Below the pieces are notes generated by a model. It was given only the letters and a program-made list of their open reading frames with translations, was not told the origin of the DNA and did no database searches. Both the position numbers and the translations under genes were made by a program. DNA of 64,000 nt from Spirosoma panaciterrae DSM 21099 (GTDB lineage: Bacteria > Bacteroidota > Bacteroidia > Cytophagales > Spirosomataceae): positions 427,039-491,038 of the forward strand of contig NZ_KB893172.1 in assembly GCF_000374025.1 (NCBI RefSeq), read 5' to 3'. Positions 36,728 through 45,131 of this stretch are shown one piece after another (positions within the stretch are counted from its first letter, which is position 1; each line of letters begins with the position of its first letter).

Positions 36728-36741
36728 TTCACTTAAGTTAA
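36728..36741. promoter_or_regulatory. Shared string TTCACTTAAGTTAA upstream of both paralogous outer-membrane genes
   Basis: TTCACTTAAGTTAA occurs here and at 37557-37570, each 60-75 bases before the paralogue's start codon. It contains the palindrome CTTAAG. It may be an operator, or a remnant of the duplication. The adjacent Crp/Fnr gene is an obvious candidate regulator, but the string is not a standard Crp site. Confidence 0.35.
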
Positions 36742-36868
36742 AAAGAAACGTAACCCTCGATTTTTTTATTCATGCTCACAGTCTGCCTGGTAACTGAAGT
36801 TAGAATAGGTTCATCAAAATAACTTGCTAGTTCATGCTGCGAAGCTGTTTACATTGCTGGTATAGTCA

Positions 36869-37495
36869 CTAGAATTTATAGCCAAAATGAAGCCCAGGTT
36901 CAAAAGGAAAATAATTAGGCCATTTATTTTCTACTGCTTTAAACGATTCGGGTACATTAGTTCTTACAGGCCAATAGGTTAGCCCAACGGATGGTTCAAA
37001 AAAGATACGGTTTTTAAAAAATTTAAGATGGTAACCCAAACGAAAGGTCAGATACAACGTGTAGCCATTTCCAATCTTTTTATTGCTCTCATCCATATAT
37101 TTTTCAAAAGCATTCAATGCATGAACAGCTGTATAGACTCCTTTCCACCAATAACGCTGATAGGCTAAGGTAGGGGCAAGTATGCGTACATGCCCGGGAT
37201 AGTTTAGTCCCGGCGCATCGAAGGAGGGTCCCCAGGGGATACCAAGAGGCCAGGCATAAATAGATTTTTTAAACTCAAAGGAAACAACATCTTTAGGTGT
37301 TATCCTGTACCCAACATTTACTTGGATAAACTTAGGGGGATTGGGGTCATCAGGAACACAATTCCCTAACAATAAGAGGGTACTCCCAATAAACCACTTT
37401 TTATAGGTGCTGTCTTGCGTAATATCCTGTGCTTTAGTCAGTTGGTAGCTGCCCGCCATTAAGGTAAAAGCGAACAGTAAAATTTTCTTTTGCAT
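36869..37495 (-). CDS. Outer-membrane beta-barrel-like protein, paralogue 2
   Basis: The 208-residue protein is the same length as its neighbour at 36041 and clearly related: YKKWFIGSTLLLLGNCV, VGYRITPKDVVSFEFK, YAWPLGI, YQRYWWKGVYTAV, HLKFFKNRIFFEPSVGLTYWP and terminal FGYKF. It has a signal peptide (MQKKILLFAFTLMAGSYQL, cleavage near 22). It probably forms a small barrel. The ATG at 37495 is chosen for the signal peptide. The 5' regions of both genes contain TTCACTTAAGTTAA, at 36728-36741 and 37557-37570, so they may share control or have been duplicated with their upstream region. Confidence 0.82.
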   Translation of the reverse strand: MQKKILLFAFTLMAGSYQLTKAQDITQDSTYKKWFIGSTLLLLGNCVPDDPNPPKFIQVNVGYRITPKDVVSFEFKKSIYAWPLGIPWGPSFDAPGLNYPGHVRILAPTLAYQRYWWKGVYTAVHALNAFEKYMDESNKKIGNGYTLYLTFRLGYHLKFFKNRIFFEPSVGLTYWPVRTNVPESFKAVENKWPNYFPFEPGLHFGYKF

Positions 37496-37579
37496 ATCAA
37501 ACGAATCAGTTGTTAAATGATATGGCAAAAGTAGACTGGTGTGCTACGATGAATCGTTCACTTAAGTTAAGAAATGGCT

Positions 37580-38158
37580 CTAACTCTTTTTTTCAAGAAG
37601 TCTTGCTCTTAGTCTGCTTAATGATTGTGGTTTAATGCCAAGGTAACTTGCCAGTTGGTGTTGTGGAACCCGCTGAACAAGGTCCGGCCTTTTCTGTAGT
37701 AAGTTCAGGTAGCGTTGTTCAGGTGAAGAAGTCTTAAACTCGTCAAAGTCTATTCGTTGTTTAGCTAGCAATTCTTCGGCAAATAGTCTGCACATGGTTT
37801 CAAACTTTGGAAACTTACTGTTTATTTCTGCTTCCATATCCGTATTTGAAATGAGAAGTATACAGTCTTCTACGCAACTTACATAATATTCGGATGGGGT
37901 TTTGTTTATAACACAAGTGGGTGTCAATGCTTCCATTTCTGTGTAGAAAGCGGTAGTTTTTTCTTCGCCATCTAAAACATAATAGGTCCGAATACAACCT
38001 TTCAAAACAAAGTAACTAGCCTTCGATTTTTCTCCTTCTTTGAGTAAAATCGTTCCTTTCTTTACCGAGTGAAATATGTCCAAAGAAACGATTGCGTTCT
38101 TCTCTTCTTCTGTGAGACTAACGTATTTTGATATAAAGTCAAATAATATATTTTTCAT
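37580..38158 (-). CDS. Crp/Fnr-family transcriptional regulator
   Basis: The 192-residue protein has a cyclic-nucleotide-binding fold (about 10-120: VKKGTILLKEGEKSKASYFVLKGCIRTYY, then ISNTDMEAEINSKFP) and a C-terminal helix-turn-helix (about 155-185: VPQHQLASYLGIKPQSLSRLRARL). This is the common Bacteroidota Crp/Fnr-type regulator without an iron-sulfur cluster. The ATG at 38158 fits the family start; the track of in-frame codons reaches back to 38203. It lies just upstream of the two paralogous outer-membrane genes in the same direction, 84 bases from the first. Confidence 0.9.
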   Translation of the reverse strand: MKNILFDFISKYVSLTEEEKNAIVSLDIFHSVKKGTILLKEGEKSKASYFVLKGCIRTYYVLDGEEKTTAFYTEMEALTPTCVINKTPSEYYVSCVEDCILLISNTDMEAEINSKFPKFETMCRLFAEELLAKQRIDFDEFKTSSPEQRYLNLLQKRPDLVQRVPQHQLASYLGIKPQSLSRLRARLLEKKS

Positions 38159-38362
38159 TGTTTTGTTGTTGTTGATATGGTCGTCTGTTACACTTGCTAC
38201 CAACGAATAAGGATTTGCGGCTGTGCTGGTAATTTATATCGTCCAGTCTGGAACTAAAGCTGAATAGAATTACGTCTGACCGAACCGCTGCTGATAGCGA
38301 GCAAAATGATTTGTATTTATTAGTCTGCCCGCATAGCGACAAATCCAATGTTAGCAGCAGCT

Positions 38363-38977
38363 TTATTTGGGAAATTTAGGGTGGCTTTTAGTTCGCTTTA
38401 TTTGTTTTAAGTGTCTATCTGTATGGCCAAAATGTACAACCATCAACGCATGAATGCTCCTTCTTTTCTCGTCTCCCCATCTATAGGTATAATGAGACTT
38501 TAAATCATAAGTGGTATTTTTGATAAAGTTAATGATGTGATTTCTTCCAAATAAGTAGAAAGTAAGATTGTCGTTTCCTTTCATGAAGCCTAAAGGTTCA
38601 GCATTCCATTCGGCTTTATGGGGGCTTGGGTCATTCATCCAGTTAATATAAGTCGTGTCAGGAAGAGATAGACTGTCAAGGTATGGTTCGGGTTTACTGC
38701 TTAGCATGATGTCTGCTTCCTGAGCAAAAATTCTTTCATACAATCCCAAATGTTCAAGCACTTGTCCAATTGTCCATTTTGTTGAATCTTCTTTAAACGC
38801 CCACTGTTCTGGAGTTAAGTTTTTAGTCTGCTTTATAATTTCGAGTTTCGTTCTTTCAAGATTTTCAATTAAGTATTTACGGTCGGCTTCCGTCCAAATA
38901 CTATTTGTTTGGCTATAACAAGTTGATGTCAAAAATGACATTATTGCCAAAAATATTGCTGAATAAAATCGGGCCAT
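38363..38977 (-). CDS. DinB-like (four-helix, metal-binding) exported protein
   Basis: The 204-residue protein has an N-terminal signal peptide (MARFYSAIFLAIMSFLTSTCYSQ). The mature part resembles the DinB/DUF664 four-helix bundle. YLIENLERTKLEIIKQTKNLTPEQWAFK is followed by WTIGQVLEHLGLYE (about 68-81), with His as the first metal ligand, and by LMVVHFGHTDRHLKQI near the end with two more histidines. Family members bind a divalent metal and some use bacillithiol or mycothiol; an exported form suggests another role. The gene is AT-rich and lies in the 36-40 kb block. Confidence 0.78.
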   Translation of the reverse strand: MARFYSAIFLAIMSFLTSTCYSQTNSIWTEADRKYLIENLERTKLEIIKQTKNLTPEQWAFKEDSTKWTIGQVLEHLGLYERIFAQEADIMLSSKPEPYLDSLSLPDTTYINWMNDPSPHKAEWNAEPLGFMKGNDNLTFYLFGRNHIINFIKNTTYDLKSHYTYRWGDEKRRSIHALMVVHFGHTDRHLKQIKRTKSHPKFPK

Positions 38978-39159
38978 AAAAGGTAAAGTTTAGCATAGAG
39001 AGTGTATGGGAAAATTGCCACCAACTCCTAAGTATACGAAAGATTTGCCGTCCTTTTGAGTTTATCTGTACGATCATAAGGCCTAATAAGATATTCTGAG
39101 CCGTACAATATCAGATACCTACCTGTAAAAGCCGAATAGATCAAGTTTGTGGCAGCTTA

Positions 39160-39252
39160 CGGGAATTCTAAATTTTCTGGGTATGGTGTAGATTTCGGTT
39201 TGTCGACCGTCGATGTAACGGAAGGCTTGGCCGTCGAAAGAGTCGTCTTTTA
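39160..39252 (-). pseudogene. Fragment duplicating the 3' end of the M24 peptidase gene
   Basis: On the reverse strand this reads DSFDGQAFRYIDGRQTEIYT then IPRK. It matches the C-terminus of the intact M24 peptidase (GFFDGQRFRYIDGRQTEIYT then IPRK). At DNA level about 57 bases (near 39172-39222) match 40264-40315 region with one or two differences, then both ends diverge. A stop codon lies just upstream in frame. It is therefore a remnant of a duplicated gene end, in direct orientation about 1.09 kb from the real one. Confidence 0.8.
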
Positions 39253-39320
39253 TCGACTACCCCAGTGCCGCCAGTTCAACCCTGTTATGGCCAAACTGAT
39301 ATGGGTAGTTTATAGCTTTG

Positions 39321-39494
39321 TCAGGCAGGTTGTTTTACTTTTCGTTTGGTAGTCTGTTGCTTCGCAAGTTCTTTCCGTTTTCGCTTTTCTTTGTCAGCGC
39401 GAATGAAGTCGCTGATCGTTTTTTCTTCTGCCTGAGTCAACGGTCTGGAGTCAACGACAAAATCTACATCAAGAGGTTCTTTCAGTACGCCCAT
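39321..39494 (-). CDS. Small basic protein, partner of the GNAT-like gene
   Basis: The 57-residue protein starts MGVLKEPLDVDFVVDSRPLT and ends in a strongly basic tail (about 33-57, Lys/Arg-rich: KEKRKRKELAKQ). It lies 7 bases after the GNAT-like gene's stop codon, so the two are surely co-transcribed. I do not know a named family. A short acidic head plus a basic tail next to a GNAT-like gene recalls toxin-antitoxin pairs, although antitoxins usually come first. It was below the length cut-off of ordinary ORF calls. Confidence 0.65.
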   Translation of the reverse strand: MGVLKEPLDVDFVVDSRPLTQAEEKTISDFIRADKEKRKRKELAKQQTTKRKVKQPA

Positions 39495-39501
39495 GAGTGT
39501 G

Positions 39502-40026
39502 TTATTTAAAATACTTGTCAGTTAATTTTAATGCTATTTCTGTTGTAATTACCATGGTGTGCCCACCTAGATGTATAGCTCCTAACGTCTTTTTATAGTG
39601 GTCAATCAACCTGGTCTTGGAAAGGAATGAGACATAACCTTCCGTACCGCGTTGAAAAGAAAGTTTACAGGCAAAAGCAACAAGATTTCCTGGAACGCCC
39701 AAGTAGGCTTTGGCCTTTCCGATGTTGAATGGCGCACTTTCAAGTAAGTGCATATAGACGTGGTCTGGCTTTACTTCTAAACTGATAAGCCCCTGAATAA
39801 TAGTTGGGTTATTAGAAATCGTTAGTTTGTAAACCTCTCTACTAGGCTCCATAAGCTCATTGGCCCAATTAAATTGCCACCCCTTTTTCTTGGTCAACCC
39901 TTTAAGCTCTGGTTGAGTTAACAACGAAATTTCAGTCGGGAAACTGTCTCCCGATTTTGCATTTTCGATTGAGTTGGTCAGCTTGTCTACCTCAAAGTCA
40001 AGTCCTGTTTCCGTCTGCTCTTTCAC
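39502..40026 (-). CDS. GNAT-like protein of unknown function
   Basis: I do not recognise a named family for this 174-residue protein. The C-terminal half (about 105-170) looks like a GNAT acetyltransferase: a strand VYMHLLESAP, GVPGNLVAFACKLSFQRG as a possible CoA-loop and helix, YVSFLSKTRLIDHYKKTLGA as the late strand and helix with the typical Tyr-x-x-x-x-Gly ending. The N-terminal half is polar and variable (SIENAKSGDSFPTEI). The start codon is GTG at 40026. It is followed by the small basic gene and flanked by direct repeats of the M24 gene end. Confidence 0.65.
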   Translation of the reverse strand: MKEQTETGLDFEVDKLTNSIENAKSGDSFPTEISLLTQPELKGLTKKKGWQFNWANELMEPSREVYKLTISNNPTIIQGLISLEVKPDHVYMHLLESAPFNIGKAKAYLGVPGNLVAFACKLSFQRGTEGYVSFLSKTRLIDHYKKTLGAIHLGGHTMVITTEIALKLTDKYFK

Positions 40027-40248
40027 TTTCCGAATTTACATATAATTGGTCTGTCTGGCAAGTTAGGCTGACTGTGGCAGGCAGACCAATTAGAGAACCA
40101 CTAGGCATACGAAATAGGCTAGTTTACGCAGTAAAGGGTGGTCGAATGTTAGATTTTCCCTGCAGAATAGGGAATAAATTTTCCTGTTACAAGGCTACAA
40201 CCGTACCAATGAGTACGCTAAACCGTTTTTGAATGACAAACCGCGACC

Positions 40249-41628
40249 TTATTTCACATAGCCTAATTTTCTGGGTATGGTGTAGATTTCGGTTTGTCGG
40301 CCGTCGATGTAACGGAAACGCTGCCCATCGAAAAAGCCATCTTCTTCGAGCATGATGCGCACCACTTTTTTCCACTCAGGAATTTCGACGGCGGCATTCA
40401 GTTCGATGGAATAGGCGGTGTTGCCCAGTAGGGGGTAATCGCCGGGGCCGGGAACGCCTTTCTGCTGGTCCCAGAGGCCAATGGTGGGTCCGGCAGCGTG
40501 GCCATGAACGCCAATTGGGTGCGTATAGATTGTTCCGTTGATGCCTTCTTTCTTCGACTGTTCCAGGGCTGACAGCAGCATCTGGTTGCCGGTTTTGCCC
40601 AGCTTGAATTGCTCAGTCAGAATGTCCTGTAAGCGATTGCCCTGCCGGAAGGCCGCTTTGATGGATTCAGGGACATCGTTTTCGCCGGGGCGCAGTACGT
40701 AGGCATGCTGTTGCTGATCGGTGTTCAGACGCAGGTAGGTGATGCCAAAGTCAACGTGGAGCAGATCGCCGGGCATGATCACCTGCTTGTCGGGGCGTTT
40801 CGAAAAAGTGCGGAGATGATTGAAATCCTCAGCGTCGGCCCGTTGAATATCGACCGTCGGGTGAAACCAGGTATCCAGTCCGAGGTTGGTAATGCGTTGA
40901 CGAAACCACCAGACCACATCTTCGGTAGTCGTTACGCCCGGCTGAATCACCTGTTCCGAAAACCCTTCCTGAATAATCTGGTGCGATAACCGACAAATGA
41001 GCGGGTAGATCACCATTTCTTTTTCAGTACGGGTTTCGAGCCAGCCAACGGCCAGCTTCTCGGCTGATACGACCCGTTTCTGGTAATCGGCAGGGAGTTT
41101 TTTCAGGAATTCGTCGTGTTCGGTAAACGAAAGGCCATCGGCATGGGCGTAGTTGGGCGACATATTCAGGCCGATCTTTTTGGGCTTTCGTTCTTCAATC
41201 ACTTTGGCCAAAGCCTCCCATTGGTTGGGCCGAACGTCGATATCCCAGGCCCCTTTGAGCAGGTTACCCACATCGTAGCGGGCAATCGCCAGTTTTTCAA
41301 CCGCATCGGCGGGGCGCTCCTTCCCGTTATCGAAGAAGACCATAATCGTTCGACGGCGGGCCGAGAGCCAGGTGCTGGGTAGCATGGTTCGTAAAACCGG
41401 GTCTTCGTTGTACTCGCGGGAGATGATGATCCACATATCGATTCCTTCCCGGCGCATCAGTTGGGGCAGTAGGTTGGTGAAGCGATCTTCCAGAATTTCG
41501 TCGATGACCCGCGCCCGTTCTCGTTCGGGTAAGACGTTGGATGGCGAAGGCTGGGCAATAGCAACTGAGGTAATGAGCGTTAAGAAAAAGACAATTGGGT
41601 TAATGATGAAGCGTACAGATTTTGACAT
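40249..41628 (-). CDS. Exported M24 family (Xaa-Pro aminopeptidase-like) metallopeptidase
   Basis: The 459-residue protein has a signal peptide (MSKSVRFIINPIVFFLTLIT..., cleavage after IAQ near 26), a creatinase/prolidase N-terminal domain, and a pita-bread M24 domain. The dimetal ligands are visible: HVDFGITYLRLNTD (two Asp), HPIGVHGHAAG (His), SIELNA (Glu) and MLEEDGFF (Glu). It likely removes N-terminal residues from Xaa-Pro peptides in the periplasm. The last 60 bases are duplicated at 39172-39222, and the gene end marks the edge of an AT-rich insertion-like segment. Confidence 0.9.
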   Translation of the reverse strand: MSKSVRFIINPIVFFLTLITSVAIAQPSPSNVLPERERARVIDEILEDRFTNLLPQLMRREGIDMWIIISREYNEDPVLRTMLPSTWLSARRRTIMVFFDNGKERPADAVEKLAIARYDVGNLLKGAWDIDVRPNQWEALAKVIEERKPKKIGLNMSPNYAHADGLSFTEHDEFLKKLPADYQKRVVSAEKLAVGWLETRTEKEMVIYPLICRLSHQIIQEGFSEQVIQPGVTTTEDVVWWFRQRITNLGLDTWFHPTVDIQRADAEDFNHLRTFSKRPDKQVIMPGDLLHVDFGITYLRLNTDQQQHAYVLRPGENDVPESIKAAFRQGNRLQDILTEQFKLGKTGNQMLLSALEQSKKEGINGTIYTHPIGVHGHAAGPTIGLWDQQKGVPGPGDYPLLGNTAYSIELNAAVEIPEWKKVVRIMLEEDGFFDGQRFRYIDGRQTEIYTIPRKLGYVK

Positions 41629-41810
41629 ACTGTTCAGGTTGATTGGAGTTTACGGGCAAGATACGCAAAGACGTTAATGTTTTTTAACAATCAAGTCAGG
41701 CAACCTATCGATTTATATACGCATCTTCCCTACAGGAAGGGTACAATGGAGCTTTAGCAACCGGACCTTTCGATTTTATCTATATTCGTCACGGAATACA
41801 GCCTTATTGC

Positions 41811-44516
41811 ATGAAATCAATCATACTAAGTTTATTTTTCCTCAGCTATTCAGTGACTGCGCTGGCGCAAAGCGGTGGTACGGGACTGCGGGGAACTGTC
41901 AAAAATAAGCAGGGGGAGGTACTGCCTTTTGCTGCGGTGATTGTGAAGGGAACTCCCAACGGAACCATCACAAACGCCGAAGGACGCTATGAAATCGGAC
42001 TGGCTCCGGGTAAGTACGACATCGTATTCCAGTATCTGGGGTTTCAAACCATCCAGAAATCGGTGGAAATAACCACGGGTTTCAGTACGCTGGATGCCAC
42101 CCTCGAAGAACAGGCGTTGCGGCTGGCGGAAGTACAGACCAAAGCTGGTAACGAAGACCCCGCCTATACCATTATGCGTCGGGCCATTGCCAAAAGTCGT
42201 TTTCATCAGCTTCAGGTGCAGCGGTTCAAGGCCAGGGTTTACACCAAATCGTCGATTACCGTTACCGACCTGCCGAATCTGGCCGAGATGGCGTTCAAGA
42301 AGCAACTCAAAGAAGCCGAACGCGAAGCCAATTTTAAAGTGGGTGTGCCCATGCTGAACGAAACGGTTTCGGAAGTGGTCTTCAGTCAGCCTAATACTTA
42401 CCGACAGCGGATTATTGCCAACCGGAACTCGCAGGGGGATTTTCTGAACCCGAGCCGATTTTTTAACGCCAGTTTTTATGACCCGGTCATTGCCGAAACC
42501 GTTTCGCCCTTATCCCCCAAAGCCTTTGCCTATTATAAGTTTGAGTACAAAGGAACATTTCGCGAAGTTGGAGCCGGGGGCGTTCCGGTTGAAGTGAGTA
42601 AGATTCAGGTTATTCCGCGTCAGTATGGTGAAGGCGTATTCCGGGGTACAATTTACATTCTCGAGAATACCTGGGCCATTCACAGTTTGCAGTTAGAAAC
42701 GGTCAATACTATTGGCATCTCCTTTACGATCCGACACATATGTAGCCCCGTGCAGGGGGTCTGGATGCCGGTCAATCAGCGGTATAGCGGTAAAGGATCT
42801 TATCTGGGTGTCAAGGCAGAGGGATACTACATTCGGAATCTGACCTTCAGCGAGTTTGTGGTCAATCCAGCCTTTGTGGAGGATATTGAAGTGGCCGATG
42901 AAAAGAAAGCGCCCCCTGCCCAAAGCTTGTCGAAAGGAGAGATCAAAGGGGCTCAACTGGACGAGTTGGTGAAGAAACAGAAGGAATTTTCGACCAAAAA
43001 CCTGCGCCAGATGGTCAAAGAGTACGAGAAGCAGGAAAAAGAAGCTCGGAAAAAGCGGAAAGAAGATGTGGCTGTTGTGCGAAACGATTCGATGGTAGTG
43101 GATTCGCTGGCGCGTCGTCGTTCTAATACGTTCTGGGATTCACTGCGTTCGGTGCCACTCACGACGGCCGAAATTAAAAGCTACAACAAAGCCGACAGTC
43201 TGGGCCTGATTCGTCAGATCAAAACCAAAGTGGAGCTAAAAGCCGACAGCGCCCGAAAGGATAGCCTTAACAGGAAAAAGAAAAAGTTTGGTGTCGATCA
43301 CCTGCTGTTTGGGCATACCTGGCGTTTGGCTAAACGAACGTCTTTAGCCTATACCAGTCCCATCGAACGGATTGAATACAATACGGTGGAAGGCTACACA
43401 ATCGAAGGGGCGCTGAATCTGCGGTACAGCCCTAGAGTTGACTCCGTGAATCGGTTTGTGAAGATTCCCCTGGGTGAATGGACTTTGGGTGGGACAGGGC
43501 GGTATCAGTTTGGCCGGAAACAATTCGTCGGGTATGGTCAACTGGGGTACCAGCACAAGAATACGAAAATAGGGCTGTCGGGAGGGCGGTATCTGTATCA
43601 GTTCAATCCCGATAATCCGATCAGCCCGTTTCTGAATTCGTTGACGACGTTGCTGTTCGAGCAGAATTTTATCAAACTGTATCAGAAAGATTACCTGAAC
43701 CTGACCGTCAACGCCACGCCTTTTCACGACCGCCTGACCGTAACGGGTAGTCTGGAATATGCCCAGCGTACTGAACTGGCTAACTACCGGGAAGATCTTA
43801 AACCGTGGATCGACTGGCGCACGCGGACGTTTACCTCGAATCGGCCCGACAATGCCGAAGTAGCCAGTTCCGCTTTTCCAACGCATAAGGCATTGGTCTT
43901 CAATCTATCGGCTTCGGCGCGTTTAGGTTCAACGGAGTATATTATTCGCAATGGACGACGCATTGCCCGGCGCGACAACGATGCACCGTTATTAACCCTG
44001 AATTACCGCAAAGGGATGGTCGATGCCAATTATGATTTTCTACAGGCCACCCTTCGTCATTCGTTCGAGACGGGCATTCGAAGCCGACTGAATTATCAGT
44101 TAAGTGCCGGAACGTTTGTCAACGATCGGCAGGTGTATTTCCCGGATTTCAAGCATTTTGCCGGCAATGAGTTCTTCCTGCAGCAGGGCGACGCTGTTTC
44201 GACCTATCGGTTGCTACCCTATTACCAATACAGTACAGGCAAACGGTTTGCCGAAGCGCATGTGCTGGCGGAGTTTCGTAAATTCTTTATCACGCAGTTG
44301 ACGCTGGTGCGGCTCATCGGACTGAAAGAAAACCTGTTTGTGCATTACCTCTATACGCCCGTGTCGAAGAATTATACCGAAATCGGCTATGGGCTGGATG
44401 GGCTAATTCCGCAGGTGTTTCCGTTTTTCCGGGTAGAAGTGATCTCGCAATGGCAGGATGCTAAATACCAGGGTCTGGGCTTCCGAATCGGTACGACGCT
44501 GAAGTTTGGCAGGTAA
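41811..44516 (+). CDS. DUF5686 / carboxypeptidase-regulatory-domain outer-membrane protein
   Basis: The 901-residue protein has a signal peptide (about 1-20), a carboxypeptidase-regulatory-like beta-sandwich (about 24-105: GTVKNKQGEVLPFAAVIVKG...TNAEGRYEI), then a DUF5686 region (TIMRRAIAKSRFHQLQVQRF near 120). A long charged, Lys/Glu-rich middle follows (about 370-500, likely coiled), then a beta-strand-rich C-terminus ending LKFGR. The C-terminus probably forms an outer-membrane barrel. Role is unknown. It ends exactly where a long inverted repeat begins. Confidence 0.88.
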   Translation: MKSIILSLFFLSYSVTALAQSGGTGLRGTVKNKQGEVLPFAAVIVKGTPNGTITNAEGRYEIGLAPGKYDIVFQYLGFQTIQKSVEITTGFSTLDATLEEQALRLAEVQTKAGNEDPAYTIMRRAIAKSRFHQLQVQRFKARVYTKSSITVTDLPNLAEMAFKKQLKEAEREANFKVGVPMLNETVSEVVFSQPNTYRQRIIANRNSQGDFLNPSRFFNASFYDPVIAETVSPLSPKAFAYYKFEYKGTFREVGAGGVPVEVSKIQVIPRQYGEGVFRGTIYILENTWAIHSLQLETVNTIGISFTIRHICSPVQGVWMPVNQRYSGKGSYLGVKAEGYYIRNLTFSEFVVNPAFVEDIEVADEKKAPPAQSLSKGEIKGAQLDELVKKQKEFSTKNLRQMVKEYEKQEKEARKKRKEDVAVVRNDSMVVDSLARRRSNTFWDSLRSVPLTTAEIKSYNKADSLGLIRQIKTKVELKADSARKDSLNRKKKKFGVDHLLFGHTWRLAKRTSLAYTSPIERIEYNTVEGYTIEGALNLRYSPRVDSVNRFVKIPLGEWTLGGTGRYQFGRKQFVGYGQLGYQHKNTKIGLSGGRYLYQFNPDNPISPFLNSLTTLLFEQNFIKLYQKDYLNLTVNATPFHDRLTVTGSLEYAQRTELANYREDLKPWIDWRTRTFTSNRPDNAEVASSAFPTHKALVFNLSASARLGSTEYIIRNGRRIARRDNDAPLLTLNYRKGMVDANYDFLQATLRHSFETGIRSRLNYQLSAGTFVNDRQVYFPDFKHFAGNEFFLQQGDAVSTYRLLPYYQYSTGKRFAEAHVLAEFRKFFITQLTLVRLIGLKENLFVHYLYTPVSKNYTEIGYGLDGLIPQVFPFFRVEVISQWQDAKYQGLGFRIGTTLKFGR

Positions 44517-44518
44517 TC

Positions 44519-44627
44519 CGAACCGGGATTTTTATGATTTTACTGATAAACTATGATTCTTAAATTCAGTTCTAAGTGAAAGGCTAATCATAGTCAGTCA
44601 CCAAAATCACAACAATCCCGGTTCAGA
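44519..44627. repeat. GAACCGGGATT-type long inverted repeat filling an intergenic gap
   Basis: The left half GAACCGGGATTTTTATGATT (44520-44539) continues to ACTATGATT. Its complement lies at 44582-44626 with about 7 mismatches in 39 paired positions. The whole element fills the space between the DUF5686 stop and the MOSC start, so the MOSC translation start region is made of repeat. Similar AACCGGGATT repeats are widespread in Bacteroidota genomes (from general knowledge). Confidence 0.75.
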
Positions 44628-44629
44628 CA

Positions 44630-45115
44630 ATGCAGACGATCAAAGAATTACTCAACACATTTCCCCGGCCCGGTCGGATCGAATGGATTGGCCTGCGCCC
44701 CGGACGGGATGCGTTCATGAATGTGGTCGATTCAGTGGAGGTTTCTGAAAAGACAGGTTTGGTAGGCGACCATTATAGCGGACGCAGTGGCAATCGGCAT
44801 GTAACGCTTATTCAGGCTGAATATCTGCCCGCTGTGGCCTCTATGACTGGCCATGATCAGGTCGATCCGGCTCTTCTGCGCAGAAACATCGTTGTTTCGG
44901 GCTTAAATCTGGGAGCTTTGAAAGATCATCAGCTTCAGATTGGCGATGTCATTCTGGAAGTGACGGGCCAGTGCCATCCCTGTTCGAAAATGGAGACGGC
45001 TCTGGGTCCCGGCGGCTATAATGCCATGCGTGGTCACGGCGGATTGACGGCCCGCGTGTTGAAAGGTGGAACAATCAAGATCGGTGATGAGGTTGTGGTT
45101 GATATTGCCCAATGA
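44630..45115 (+). CDS. MOSC-domain protein
   Basis: The 161-residue protein is essentially one MOSC domain: RIEWIGLRPGRDAF near 18-31, GLVGDHYSGRSGNRHVTLIQ near 44-63, RRNIVVSGLNL near 84-94, and CHPCSKME near 119-126 with the conserved cysteine. MOSC domains bind sulfur or molybdenum cofactor, as in the C-terminal half of Moco sulfurase and in YiiM-type reductases of N-hydroxylated compounds. No partner domain is fused. The ATG lies 2 bases after the inverted repeat. Confidence 0.9.
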   Translation: MQTIKELLNTFPRPGRIEWIGLRPGRDAFMNVVDSVEVSEKTGLVGDHYSGRSGNRHVTLIQAEYLPAVASMTGHDQVDPALLRRNIVVSGLNLGALKDHQLQIGDVILEVTGQCHPCSKMETALGPGGYNAMRGHGGLTARVLKGGTIKIGDEVVVDIAQ

Positions 45116-45131
45116 ATGCTGAGCGAACTCG

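Noticed and set aside
38139..38348. Reverse frame of 69 codons upstream of the Crp/Fnr gene
   Set aside because: Composition is random-like and it overlaps the regulator's start; no recognisable features.
39149..39352. Forward frame of 67 codons at the duplicated M24 end
   Set aside because: The sequence is explained by the reverse-strand peptidase fragment and the small basic gene; the forward frame is a shadow.
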